Assembly (NCBI GenBank): GCA_022496185.1
Contig: WTXG01000060.1
Coordinates: forward strand, 62,001 to 126,000
Direction: 5' to 3'
DNA: 64,000 nucleotides
Source: Multifurca ochricompacta
Taxonomy: Eukaryota > Basidiomycota > Agaricomycetes > Russulales > Russulaceae
A program made the translations under genes and the position numbers. A model generated the notes under the pieces. It saw nothing but the letters and a program-made list of their open reading frames with translations. It searched no databases and was not told where the DNA came from. Positions 22,482 through 33,207 of the stretch are shown piece after piece (within the stretch, counting starts at the first letter, position 1; every line of letters begins with the position of its first letter).

Positions 22482-23512
22482 GTAAACACCTACTCTCAGA
22501 CTCAGGCCTATTTCTATATAAGGCTAATGATGGGTCGATCGTTGTCATCATTGTATATGTTGATGATGCCCTTTTTATGGGAAATGACAAAGTCCTAGTC
22601 AGTAAATTAAAAACTGACTTCATGAACAAATGGGAATGCAGGGATCTAGGAGATACAAAGGAGTTCTTGCGAATGCGCATCACTAGGAAAAATGGCAAAG
22701 TTCTACTCGATCAACAGCCATACCTTACTAAAGTGCTGCAACGCTTCGGGATACTTAATGCAAAATTTGCGCCCACTCCTCTCCCAGAAGGCTATCATCC
22801 AGAGCCTAACACTGAACCTGCTGATCCTTCCATTCGTTCAAAGTTCCAACAAGTAATCGGCTCATTACTTTACATTATGTTGGGCACGCGACCAGATATT
22901 GCCTTTGCAGTGACAAGGCTATCTCAATTTGCCGCTAATCCATCTCAAGATCATCTTGATCGAGCGCTGTATATCTGTCGATATTTAGCCGGGACATCGG
23001 ATTACACACTTATCTACGATGGTGGATCAAATGGCGGATTGATCGCGTGTGCTGATTCTGATTGGGCGTCAAACCCAATCGATCGCCGATCTACTACTGG
23101 ATATATGGTGAAAATAGCGAATGGGATATTCAGCTGGAATTCTAGAGCGCAAAAGACCATAGCGCTTTCGTCCACTGAAGCAGAATACATGTCGCTTTCT
23201 GACACAACGCGACAAGTTGTATGGATCAAATCGCTTCTTAGCGAAATTGGCATTGATCTAGGACCCATTCCCCTCTGCGGTGATAACCAAGGCTCCATTT
23301 TTATGGCCTCTAACCCTGTACAAGAGCGGCGGATAAAGCATATTGATATCCGCTTCCATTATGTCAGACAGATTGTACAAGAAAAGAAAGTAGAGCTATT
23401 TTTTATAGAAGGAGCTGAGAATCCCACAGACATGTTCACCAAAAATTTGGGACACGTCAAATTCCTGAAGTTCAGGAGTCAACTTGGGCTAGAGATTACC
23501 TCGCCTAAGTAA
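22482..23512 (+). pseudogene. Copia reverse transcriptase 3' half and RNase H
   Basis: Resumes after the MITE with LLSDSGLFLYKANDGS and the catalytic YVDDALFMG, then CRDLGDTKEFLRMRI, QQVIGSLLYIMLGTRPDIAF, and RNase H blocks ADSDWASNPIDRRSTTGYM, ALSSTEAEYMSLSD and GDNQGSIFMASNP. It ends at 23512, about 50 bp before the 3' LTR. This part is intact as a frame but lost its N-terminal half to the insertion. Confidence 0.9.
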
Positions 23513-23560
23513 AAACACATTGCTTAGCACGCTTAAGCAGCGACACTTAGCAAGGGGGAG

Positions 23561-23932
23561 TGTTGAACCAGAGTACCGGTACAGTGATACCGGGATAGTG
23601 GTCCGACATTATTGTGATCGCGTTTAGATAACATTAATTGATGAGATCAAAACGCGTTTCACATTAAATTAGATAACTGAGTATAAATATCTCAGATCGA
23701 TCATGTGATTTGATCACATTCATTAACGAGCGAGATAACGCGTTCGTTTTACTTTAGATTAGTAGCTGATAATAGTACATCTAAAAATGTATATAAAGTC
23801 ACTAAAACTGCTATAGATGAAGCAGTCGTTATCGCATTATTGCAAGCAGCTAAGTCTCTGAATTAACAAGGTGAGATAGATAGTAGTACAGTAGTATCTA
23901 GAATATAAGCCTGCGCCATGCCTGTTCCTTCA
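23561..23932 (+). repeat. 3' LTR of the Copia element
   Basis: 372 bp, starts TGTTGAACCAGAGTACC and ends CCTGTTCCTTCA, preceded by the polypurine tract AAGGGGGAG and followed by the TTTTC target duplication. Confidence 0.95.
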
Positions 23933-24077
23933 TTTTCCACCACTACCTCCAGGGCGTTTGTCCCTTCTTACAATAGCTACTATGTACCTGTAGTAGCCGC
24001 GTGATTTGTCTGTTTGGCTGAAGCGCGTAATAAAATTGAGTTCAAAAAAAAAAAAAAAAAAAAACGTGACCCGGTAA

Positions 24078-25020
24078 ATTACTACCTCCCACAGCGGCCC
24101 AGTAGTATATTACCGGTAATTTACTGGTAAATATTGGGTTGGTAAAAAAGTACCTATTTTTTCCGCAACCCTATCGCTGCGCCAACAGAGGATTCACGTC
24201 TACCTTACTATCACTGGCACCCGCCCCCATCATGATGCGCAAAACCCAAGAACCGGAAATTTCCTTAATCGAAAGCGCTATGTGTTTACTGGACCGGCAG
24301 AAGCAAAGTAGGACTGCTGTTCCCTACAGGACATGTGGCAGTATTAACTCATACTTCATTTGAACGGGATATCGGAATTCTTTTTCTTGGTCTTTTTTTT
24401 ACAAATGAACTCCTCAAGACATTGGAGAATTTGATCTTCTGTAAAGTTGCCGACCGCAATCGGCTGTGTTGGTGGGGCAAACAGTTACAACTCTTTCTTC
24501 AGCTGGCTTCAATGGGGCCACTACACCACCGAAAACGGCAAGATGTGAACTGTTCGGGGTCAAATATAAGGCCAGAGCTGCCAGCGAGAGCTCGCAGTTT
24601 GATTCCACAGCGGAGATAACCAGCACTAGCGTTAGTCTGGGCTCATCTTTTTGGGATCCTTTTTTATTTCTTTTTGCTGGTTGTAATTGTAAAGTTGTAT
24701 GGCACTATAGGGTGTAATTAAGCACGGCTACGCGGCGGTGCAGGTGATGGTAGCGTGCGGCACTCTAAAAAGATATCAAACTCGATATTACGACTTGATC
24801 CTTTTACTACAGAGGAAAGGGGCCCTCCTCTACGTAACGAGGGCATGGCCCATGATAGTAAAGTTAAAAGTACAAGAAGAAATCTATTTCTTTTCTTTGC
24901 CTATTTCTTCTCTCGAGCTTCACGTCCAAAAAGTATTTTCAGTCATCAGAAACCAAGAGCTTCAGCGTTCGCTCGGGCTCATCCCAGTGAGCCTTCACTC
25001 AGCGTTAGAAGAGAGATTAC
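24078..25020. other. Intergenic, LINE nest to alpha/beta hydrolase
   Basis: No gene recognised. Short frames here lack family motifs. The first 130 bp (CGTCTACCTTACT near 24197) resemble 41395 downstream of the FunK1 promoter, so this is probably the continuation of the duplicated segment split by the LINE. Confidence 0.4.
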
Positions 25021-26155
25021 TCAGGGTGATAACAATTCACTTACACAATGATTCGCACCGTTCATGCGCACAATGGAATGCTTCCTTACCAGCTTCCCCA
25101 ACTGCCTCGCCGTCTCTGTTTCCGCAATAAAAGACTGGATGCCCGAGATGATTGGCCAGACAGAGCGGTCGCACCAAAAATAGCGGAATTCTACATTGGA
25201 CCATCCTTCCCCAGTACCATCAGGCACGAAAAGTGCAGTCATGCGAAGTCGCGCGAAGAGCCCGTTCTTGGAACCATTTTGGAGAAGCAACATATCGACT
25301 CCATCAGACAACGAAGGCGGTACGCAGATCGCCATCCCAATGTCTTCAACTGACATTACAAGAATTGTAGGACGAGGGTCGTCCAACGCAGTACGTGACA
25401 GTGTTTCCAGCGTCTCACCGTGCGCATAATAACCTGTGGCCCACAATGGAAACGTTTTCATTCCCTCGTCCAGAGAGATAGATGGGTCATTGAATGGGTA
25501 GTAATATCCATCAGGGGCAGGATAACCCAAGGCAATCGACGGAGGATCTGGAAAGGTCCATTGCCATGTCAGGGCGATTTTGCCATGGTCTCACCACCTC
25601 ATAGTCACCGAGACGCACCATACACAATGACCCGGCGGATGTACCTGCTTAGCTCAATTTCATCTGCCTCGAAAGTGGGAGCGTAAGTGAGGAACGCCGT
25701 CATGAATGCAGCGCCGAGTGACCAGCCCGCCAGAATGATGCTATTCGTAAGTAGATCCTCTGACCTCACGAGCTCGCAAAGGAAGTCGTAAAGCTCTTTA
25801 GTACGTGCTTTCATGAAGAGGTTAGCGTTCTCTGATGCCTCTGGGGTGTCATGGGTTGCCGAAGCAATCAAAGCGTGATCTTGATCACTGAATGGATCGG
25901 AACCTGGATATTCACGTCTGTTGATGAGAATAATACGTGCGCCAACGTTTTTTGCAAGTGGAAAGAAGTGCTTGAAAAACCCTGGGTTGTAAAGAGACTT
26001 GAACCAAGGAGGGTCAAGAGAGTGAAGAACCTACCTGCGGTCGCTGAGAGACCATGTAACATGACCAGTGTAGAATAATCTTTTCGGTTGGCGAATGGAG
26101 GACCAGTGTCTAGGAAAGCAAAGACACCGAGCTTTTTCCAGTTATCGTTTGACAT
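25021..26155 (-). CDS. Alpha/beta-hydrolase fold protein
   Basis: Predicted serine hydrolase (esterase or lipase-like) of a family common in agaricomycetes. The start at 26155 gives MSNDNWKKLGVFAFLDTGPP. The oxyanion-side HG is in TLVMLHGLSATAG, the nucleophile elbow is GWSLGAAF (about 25720), the acid is probably Asp in FRYFWCDRSVWP (about 25145), and the base is His in RMNGANHCVSE (about 25040). At least two introns are needed (one splits HGLSATAG from the FFKHFFPLAKN exon, one lies near 25560-25600). No signal peptide is evident, so it is probably cytosolic. An upstream in-frame ATG at 26287 adds 44 unrelated residues and is less likely. A role in product release with the P450s is speculation from proximity. 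Confidence 0.85.
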
Positions 26156-26309
26156 TGAGAAAGATATTGGGAAAAGTAATATTTGGAGAGGGTGATAAGA
26201 AGTGAACACAGTGAAAAAACCACGAACCCATGGCATCTGACCAAATATAATCCCAATTAGGTCATATGAGCCAATGAGCCAGGTCAACTTCTCCGCGGAC
26301 GGATGCTAT

Positions 26310-26425
26310 CAAGCGCGAGTGTATAAAAGCGCCTACCAGGTACACAAATTCAAATTTGACCCACTGACCATATGAACTGAAGTTATCCACTACAGCTAAA
26401 ACCCTTTTTTACAGCTGCGTTCATC
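26310..26425 (+). repeat. LTR-like dispersed repeat, member 3 (partial)
   Basis: Has GTGTATAAAAGCGCC, GACCATATGAACTGAAGTTATCCACTAC split in the same order as 34090-34150, and the end block TTTTTTACAGCTGCGTTCATCAG also found at 16290. It lies upstream of the alpha/beta hydrolase start, in opposite orientation. Confidence 0.4.
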
Positions 26426-26621
26426 AGCCTTGTCAAGGAAAAATTCTGATCAAGTAGACTTTAGTTTCGGACAGACTCTGATATTGTACAGCTGACCCAA
26501 CTCTCCCCAAAAAGGAAAGTTGAACAAATATCAACCGAAAATCGTTACAAATTACAGTGATGTGACATGTAGACGAAGTTTTCGACAAATCAGCTGTCTT
26601 CCCCTGTCGTCTTCACATTTC

Positions 26622-26703
26622 TCTTTCTCCCTCTCCCTCTCCCTCTCCCTCTCCCTCTCCCTCTCCCTCTCCCTCTCCCTCTCCCTCTCCCTCTCCCTCT
26701 CTC
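26622..26703 (+). repeat. CTCCCT hexanucleotide microsatellite
   Basis: About thirteen near-perfect copies of CTCCCT in a C/T-only strand, flanked by CT-rich sequence. Frames across it (Leu-Ser or Gly-Glu repeats) are artefacts. Confidence 0.95.
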
Positions 26704-27589
26704 TTTTTTGTAGCCAAGTCACTCATGCTCACTATGCCACTTTCTTGACATTCTCCAATCTTTATTGAGGGGATGCAGTAAGGTAAATATAGGCTCCTTT
26801 TTCCTTTGATCACTGACAACTTTTTAACTTCAAACTTAGTCCAGTTGGCCATGTGGGAGCCATGAAGAAAAGCGAGGCTTTACTATTTCATCTTTCCAGT
26901 AACATCATCATGCTTGCATTCAGCGTTTTTGGTGTTCTCCTGCCTGTGAGCAGGTATGCTACTACTTGTTGGCTGGTTACACTTGGTTGCCCCATCTTGA
27001 CTTTCTCCCTGGGCTTGCTGTACTGTTCATTGTTCTCTCTGCGTGCTCTTCTGTTGCTGGGCCTATCTACCTTGGGTACTTATATCAGACCATGAGTTGT
27101 TGTCTTTCGAATGCTGTTTGGTGAAATACTTGCAATGGACACAACGTCGGTATGTCCTTCTATGTTGGGAGCTAATATCTTTGGTTTATTTTTACTTTGG
27201 CTTTTGTTCATTTATTCTTGTATCTAATCTGTGAATTATATCCCTCAGGGCCTTTAGTTTAAAATCTTTGTATGTGATAGGCCAGTTTCAGTCTATTAGT
27301 ATAGATGTTGTAATTAATTTTTTTTTGTTGCGAAAATTGGAGTAAGAATAAAATAGAAAAGTGAGAATCTAGAAAGCTAAGAAATCTAAGCATCAAGCCA
27401 AGTCTGCTAGAGATAGTCATTCTAGCAACTTGTAATCATTATGATGGTTGAATGTCTAGGAAGGGTTTAGAAAGAAAAAATAGCTCGACATAGAGTTGCG
27501 AACGCTGACAGTTACAATGTTCTTATCTGATCTTATCAATTATCAACCAACCAAATATCACTACAAATCAAGGTCATGTGTCAATATTA

Positions 27590-27725
27590 CCATTTTAGGA
27601 AAGTCAGTAAGGTGAGCGAGCGATTTACTTGGCTCACTCTTCAGGCCATCTGCCCGTTCTTCTTTCGTCCTGTTCCATCCTGTCTCGCTCGGCTTACGGC
27701 TTTGAGCCGAGCCGTGCACATCACT
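27590..27725 (-). repeat. Truncated hAT-like MITE end
   Basis: The right end TTGAGCCGAGCCGTGCACATCACTA, given here in two parts TTGAGCCGAGCC and GTGCACATCACTA, is the same as the right terminus of the complete MITE at 47576-47900. No matching left terminus or target duplication was found. Confidence 0.5.
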
Positions 27726-29630
27726 AGCTCCAGCTCGTCTTGCCTTCTCGCACTTTGAACCACTCACCACTGTCTCCATTCCCCTTTGTATAGGTTCCAG
27801 GAATGGGACACGCGAAGATGGTGATATCATAAAGTCACGCTTGATGTAATGTAAGAATATTCAATAAATTTATACAAGCGAAATGACGGGGAAATGTACA
27901 GTAACAGGAGTCCCAATGGAGTAACGGAGAATATCTGTAAAGATGTAGTGCAAGTCAATCATTTCAAGTACAAGTAAAAATTGAGGATTGAATCTTCGGA
28001 TACAAGTCATTGTCCCTGAGCGGTGTCCTGAAAATTAAGCTTGTCTGATTTGAACATGTTGCATGGTATCTAGGCATTTGTCGTCTTCCTGAAGTGCGTA
28101 CTCGGCTTTGTGTGGCTGGAAACGAAGAATGAAGAGGGTGGAGTTGCTCAGATTCTGATTTGTTGGGGAGTGAAGCATAAACAGGGGTGGCCATGACTAG
28201 GACATGGTGGTTTGATTGGTTGGTGGTTGATGTATGTGGTATGGTATCTGATATCAAAGTGCTCTAGTGACTATGCCTCCTCTCCACATGTTTTTTGAGG
28301 ACTAGTTCAAGAAGTACTTCTTTTCTTACCTCCAGCCCTTTCCGTCCTCATCCCTGCTTCATATCGCCTCTTAGACCCTTTCTTTAAATCTTTGGATCCC
28401 TTGCCATGTGCCAGTACCCAATCGCTTACCTCGATCCCCACTCTCCCCCCACACCGATCCGGAGCAAGAATAAAATTTGTTAGTGAGGCTTGTAAGCTAC
28501 CTCTCTGTGTAAGCAATAATATTCATATGCAAGGTTGGCAAAGTGGAAAGCATGGCACCATCTTCGGAGGTAGTACTACAGACGCCCGCGATATCCGGTT
28601 CAGTAGTGAAAAATAATAATAATAATAATCAGCACTTCGCGCGTATTTATATTGTTTGTCCAGGAAAGGGCACACATATACGAGTGAGTTATGATTCCTG
28701 GGCTAGTTGGTAAAAGGTATATGACAGTTGGACAGCTCTACACGCGCACCTGATAGAATTTGTTCTCCTCACTGCACGTTGATGTAACCATTCAGCGTTA
28801 CGAAAAACAACAGAGGGTGCGCACATATGTGAAGGCATTCGGGTCCGAGATAAAACAACAGAGGGTATGTACACATGTGAAGGCTTTCGGGTCCGAGATA
28901 TCCCATTGACTCAAGACCCATCTAAATATGACGACAGTCATTACTCACTTGGAAACGGGAGGGAGATACCCTTATGAGATGACAACTCCCAACCTACTCT
29001 CAGTCTCCAATTCATTGAACTCATCACTTTATCAATATCATCAGTACAACAGCGGACATGCAGGGGTGACCAAGATCAACGCGGTGGTGGGGATCCGATA
29101 CAAGAGGGTTGGAATATGGGCGCGCCGTCGACAAGCAGCATAACCTCATCCATTTACAGTGTCATTTGTCTGTTGCATTGAGATGGAATTTCTGCCTTGG
29201 AAGGAGAAGGGTGAGTAGAAAGTGATGGCATCGAACATGAACTTGGCCGGAATTTCCGGCGTCAGTTCGACGTTCTATTCGGATGGCGCCAAATGAAGCT
29301 TCGCAAGAAATTGGTGGTCGACACCTCCGTCTCCGCTCATATACCCGCAAATGTACACGCTGCGAGGTTGTGACGGAGGGCCGTTGGTTGGTTGGTAATA
29401 GACTAAAAGACAAGCCAAATCAAATTTCAAACATCTACCACGACGTTGGCGCTGAGTTCGGTCGAGTAGGAAACAAGGATTTAATACAGATTTCCACATT
29501 AAGTCAGTCCAAAGTCCAGAGCGCGGGTATACGCACACGCATGAATGATCGCAAGATCGCAATAAAAAAAGAGCACTCTCTTTTGGCCGACCATTGGGTC
29601 TTCTTGTAAGGAAGGAAGCACCAGAAACGT

Positions 29631-29637
29631 TATAAAA
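29631..29637 (+). promoter_or_regulatory. TATA box of the hydrophobin-like gene
   Basis: TATAAAA lies 90 bp upstream of the ATG at 29727, a usual spacing for a strongly expressed fungal gene, with a C/T-rich stretch between. Confidence 0.55.
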
Positions 29638-29726
29638 GGGCAAATCATTTGCCCCTCTGTTTCCCCATCCCACAAAGGCCAACTTTCAGGATTAACCACA
29701 ACCTCCATCTACTTCTCACAAATACA

Positions 29727-30197
29727 ATGTTTCTCCACAAGCCACTCATCACCATGTTCGCGGCTTTGGCTGTGGCGAGCGGCGTCGCTGCTTCTGTCAC
29801 CCCGTACGCAGGGACAATGTGCTTCGGTGCCGAGCTCGATACCCGCAAGCAAGTGCACCACGGGGACATTACAATGCTGCGATCAGTTCATCCTATCAAC
29901 AACCCGTCAACCACCTCGACCGGCACAGTCGGCGTAATCCTGGGCTCTATATTGGGTACTGGAAATGGTTGCGCGGGTCTTCTTAGCGGACACTGGTACG
30001 GCTTTGTTATCTTCGTAGTATCTGTGGGAAGCTAACACATCAAAATAGCAACACCAACGCGCTCTGCTGCGGGGACGTGAAGCAAAGTCTGTGTCACTTT
30101 TGCTTTTGATAGTTAATGTGCGCTGACGCTGGATGGTATTCTAGATGGAACTGTCAATGTTGGCATTTCCTGCATCCCCGTCATTGTCGGGGCCTAA
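29727..30197 (+). CDS. Hydrophobin-like small secreted protein
   Basis: Exons 29727-29995, 30049-30086 and 30145-30197 join in frame with GT-AG introns to 360 nt, 119 residues. The N-terminus MFLHKPLITMFAALAVASGV is a signal peptide. The C-terminal half fits a class I hydrophobin: GTGNGC, a cysteine created by the first splice (HCNTNALCC), and NGTVNVGISCIPVIVGA, compared with the family ending in NGxxxxGCTPI. Hydrophobins have eight cysteines with two CC pairs; here only six are present and the first CC pair and fourth cysteine are missing. It may be a diverged member or a decaying copy. Hydrophobins coat hyphae and spores at air-water interfaces; that role is uncertain with this pattern. Confidence 0.6.
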
Positions 30198-30441
30198 ATG
30201 CAAGTATTGTGAACAAAAATTAGAGTTGTTGTGGACGGGAGATGGGTAAATATAGCTGAATGTTAATTTTTTCGACAGTGTCTTTGACTAGTCATCGCCT
30301 TGGTTGTCGTATACCCTGGTATCAATTTGTAGCGACTGAGATGATGTCGAATTCAGCTGGTTGTATAGACGAGCTTCAGCGAATTGTCTATGAGGCACAC
30401 GCAACACACGGCATAGAAATAAATGAGTGGGAAGCCAACAG

Positions 30442-31600
30442 TCAAGGGTCGTGGTTGCAGTGTTTAATAATTGTGCAAGAACAGCTGGCTCCAATAAGAA
30501 ACGCTAGCAACCACTTCCGGCCATCGCGCGCACGATGGCGCGCTTCACGAAGCTGAATGTTCCCCTTCTTGACCATCTCGCTGGTCGCGATGGCATTTTC
30601 GTATAATTGATCCGAGATTTCTGTTTGTCGCGTAAGATGGAAAACCAGCTCCGCTTACAGAGCACTGATTTCGAGTAGACGAGCCTCAGCCTACTTCATA
30701 GCAGCAAGGGTGTCTTCTGCAGACCGCAGAATTTGCACATTCTCCGCTTCGAACTGCTGCATCTGTGATGCAGATAGCTCGGCGTCGTCTTCGTCGTCGT
30801 CGGAGCTGAGCGGGTCTAGCTCTTCTGGGTAAAAGTCCTGTTGGACGAGCCTGCTTGCACCAAGTACGGATGATGCGCTTCCAAACCAGCTGCTGAACTC
30901 GGGTTTTGTGGGCTCTGAGGCATTGGGTTTTAGTTTTAGGCCTACCACCTCGCGGGCTACGCCAGAGCCGAGGGTGCGTGTGCGCTCCGTCTCACGACAG
31001 ACACACTCCTCCTGCATGTCGAGCTGCATCTGGCCCACCTGGGTGAGGTGCCACGTGAGGTACGACGTGACTCCTGCGCAATGAGTCGAAACGAAGTCGG
31101 CGACATTGTCAGACAGTAGTAGAGTGGGAAGAAGACGGTAAAGTCGGTTGGAAGTTTGCGAAACGCACTCCGCCCGATCTGCTACCGAGTTCAGTTGAAC
31201 GGAATCAAAAGAGGGCGGTAAACCGTACGCATTTCCAATACTTCCATGTCACGTACGCGGGGATTGTCCGCGCTTGCATGTCAATTAGGTCACGCTCCGC
31301 ATTTGTAAATAACTTGACATCCCCCCACGCATCCAAGCCACTGACATCAAGTGCACGCACAGCCTGGCGCGTGACCAGGGCGGTCTTGCATGAACATCGG
31401 GGTATGCACGTCGCACAGCAGCGAGCATACGTGTCAGAGGCAATATGTTACAACTTCCTTTGCATGAGAGGTAGAAGTGGAAAAATAAGACGATGACTCA
31501 CAATTGTGTAGGGTTCCTTCGTGTACGCCTGCATGGATGCGCCATCTATTAAAGCATCACCAGGTACGACATGAGATGGTCTCCCAAGCTTGCTTCAGCG
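30442..31600 (-). pseudogene. UFE1: Syntaxin-18/Ufe1-type t-SNARE, disrupted
   Basis: An ER Q-SNARE for retrograde Golgi-to-ER fusion. Readable blocks are DLIDMQARTI (about 31280), THCAGVTSYLTWHLTQ, ERTRTLGSGVAREVVGL (about 30950), ELSASQMQQFEAENVQILRS, the SNARE core AELVFHLTRQTEISDQLYEN and AIATSEMVKKGNIQLREAR (about 30550-30650), and a C-terminal hydrophobic anchor WLLAFLIGAS. Two glutamine codons are stops: TAG after EDTLAAMK (30691) and TAA after LLEISAL (30652), both explained by C-to-T changes. Another frame break lies near 31250. The N-terminus is not resolved. A functional Ufe1 is essential in yeast, so an intact copy is expected elsewhere. Confidence 0.75.
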
Positions 31601-32734
31601 GGAGTCATCAAGATTCTTGCGCTTGTGATCGATAATTGTTCTAAATTCCTCTGTGTCATGCGTGCAAGAGGTGAGTAAAGAGAGAGAGATGAGTGTTGAT
31701 GACTCGAACTGGAAGAAAAGAAAGAATGATGTGTGTCGTTGTCGACCCGTTGATCACATGATGATATTGACTTATCAAATAAAGGTAACGCTGTTACGCG
31801 CGCGCCCCAGATCTGACCTGACCCGACTGAATGAACGAACGAACGAACGAACGAAATGACTGGACTGGACGCAGTCCCCACGCTCGCGACAACTGACTAG
31901 CGGATGGGTACCGGGCACACGTTGATGGCCCCAATATTTTCCGGAGCCGCACCGAATTTCACTCAGCTCTGTTCAGCACCTCTTTCCCCTCGTGCTGAAT
32001 ACAAATATCACCTCTCGCCCTCAGATTGTTACCCTCAACACTCAGTCTTCACAACACTAAGTTCCCCCTCCAAGTAAGATAAATAAGATGCCCATGTCAC
32101 AGAACAGGGAGGCCAGCCAGTTTCTCTCCAAGATTGCTTATCTGTCAAAGGGACCGTCCCTTGACGACGAAGCGGAATTGCGAAAGTTGTTTGCAACTGA
32201 TAAAGGCAACGGGCGGCTCAGGGATATTCATGTCGGCCTCGTCGAGGTTTTTAACGCTCCAAGTGATATCAGAACCACGAGAGCGCATGTCATCAAGGAT
32301 GACGACGACCTCGATGCTCAGTATATCATGCCGTTGCTGGAATTTTCTAAGATGCAAGGAAGGTTCTCCAGCTATAGTTGAAAGCCTCGAGGCGTTCAAT
32401 AAGAACTGGAGTGTCATCACAGAGAATTTCCTCTCCCAACTGATATGGGAGACTATAAAGCGAATAGCTCAGTCTTTGCTGTAGAAGACTGTATTGGCGA
32501 CTAGTACCTATAAAGCGAATAGCTACACTGGCAGTGGAAGAATCAGTAAAGACTATAGCTACAAGTGAGAACGGTACTAACCTCAGTGTATGGATCCAAT
32601 CCACGGTGAGTGCGAGGCAAAGTGTTCACGAGAGGAGAGAGGTAGAACGAAGTTAAGAGAGCGATGAAGGAGTCCCAGAGATAACTAAGACTTCGAAGGA
32701 GGGTGTATCGTGCTTGAACTATTGCGAATCTACT
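31601..32734. other. Region between the syntaxin pseudogene and the Gypsy fragment
   Basis: Contains a GAAC microsatellite near 31833-31855 and a 98-codon frame at 32088-32381 (MPMSQNREASQFLSKIAYLS ...). A C/T-rich, TAAG-containing leader before it looks like a fungal promoter, but no family is recognised. Its 3' end may be replaced by retroelement-derived DNA from about 32370, where TATAAAGCGAATAGCT occurs twice. Confidence 0.35.
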
Positions 32735-33199
32735 GCTTGCTGGTTCCGTTTGAGGTAGGCTTGCAAGTCTGGCTAGAAGGAAAAAACCTCAAGACGCATT
32801 TTCCCTCGTCAAAATTAGCCCCCCGTCGGTACGAACCATTCACGATCTTGGTCTCTATCTCCCCTATGGCTTATCGATTAGCTCCCCCAGCCCACATGAA
32901 GATTCATGATGTATTTAACATCAATCTCTTATCACCTTACCATGAAACCGATGCTCATAGTCCTAACTACACGCAGCCCCCTCCTGACCTTATTAATCAG
33001 GAAGAGGAATATGAAATCGATGCGATCCTGAATCACCGAACTTATGGCCGATCAAAAAAGCTTCAATACCTTGTCAGCTGGAAAGGCTATCCAGCAAGTG
33101 ACAACTCTTGGGTCGATGAGGCCTACTGCAATGCACCAGACCTTCTCAAGTCCTATTCCACTTTACTATCAAGGTGCCAGGGTCGGCACCAACCTTAAG
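32735..33199 (+). mobile_element. Gypsy retrotransposon 3' fragment with chromodomain
   Basis: A frame reading VGLQVWLEGKNLKTHFPSSK, then KLAPRRYEPFTIL and MKIHDVFNINLLSPYH, is the C-terminal part of a Ty3/Gypsy integrase, followed by a chromodomain (EYEIDAILNHRTYGRSKKLQ, then YLVSWKGYPASDNSWVDE). Chromodomains direct chromovirus integration to heterochromatin. Upstream pol and LTRs are absent; it is a truncated relic related to the Gypsy at 55887-61577. Confidence 0.85.
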
Positions 33200-33207
33200 A
33201 GGGAGGA

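Larger units (their letters stand above)
16444..23932 (+). mobile_element. Ty1/Copia LTR retrotransposon, defective
   Basis: Flanked by 372-bp LTRs (16444-16815 and 23561-23932) and a TTTTC target duplication (16439-16443 and 23933-23937). A probable primer-binding site, GGTTATGGGCCC, follows the 5' LTR, and a polypurine tract AAGGGGGAG precedes the 3' LTR. Domain order is gag, protease, integrase, reverse transcriptase, RNase H, which places it in Copia. The LTRs differ at only two positions that I could see, so insertion was recent, yet the coding region has at least four frame breaks, an in-frame stop and a MITE insertion. It lies in the 3' region of the LINE. Confidence 0.93.
13957..24063 (+). 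mobile_element. Non-LTR retrotransposon (LINE), defective, hosting nested insertions
   Basis: The element begins after ACGTGACCCGGTAA (13943-13956) and ends with a 20-odd-base poly-A (24044-24064) followed by the same 14 bases (24064-24077): a target-site duplication with a 3' poly-A tail, diagnostic of target-primed insertion. Its own sequence is ORF1 (14033-15813), a short 3' region (about 16320-16443 and 23938-24043), and no recognisable ORF2. Reverse transcriptase and endonuclease are therefore deleted, and the element is non-autonomous. The rest of the 10 kb is later insertions, listed separately. Confidence 0.85.
26156..29726. other. Gene-poor stretch with simple repeats
   Basis: About 3.5 kb without a gene I can support. 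It holds an LTR-like repeat (26310-26425), a CTCCCT microsatellite (about 26622-26703), a TTTAGTTTCGGACAGACTCT motif shared with 61789, a truncated hAT-like MITE end (to about 27725), an AATAAT tract near 28615 and a two-copy direct repeat at 28802-28899. Hydrophobic or Pro-rich frames here match no family I know. Confidence 0.5.

Noticed and set aside
24335..24717. Overlapping 80-94 codon frames after the LINE
   Set aside because: No motifs and no coherent splice model; treated as intergenic.
26520..26852. Leu-Ser and Gly-Glu repeat frames
   Set aside because: Produced by the CTCCCT microsatellite.
26853..27234. Hydrophobic 60-80 codon frames resembling membrane proteins
   Set aside because: No family motif, no splice continuation, T-rich DNA gives hydrophobic codons by chance.
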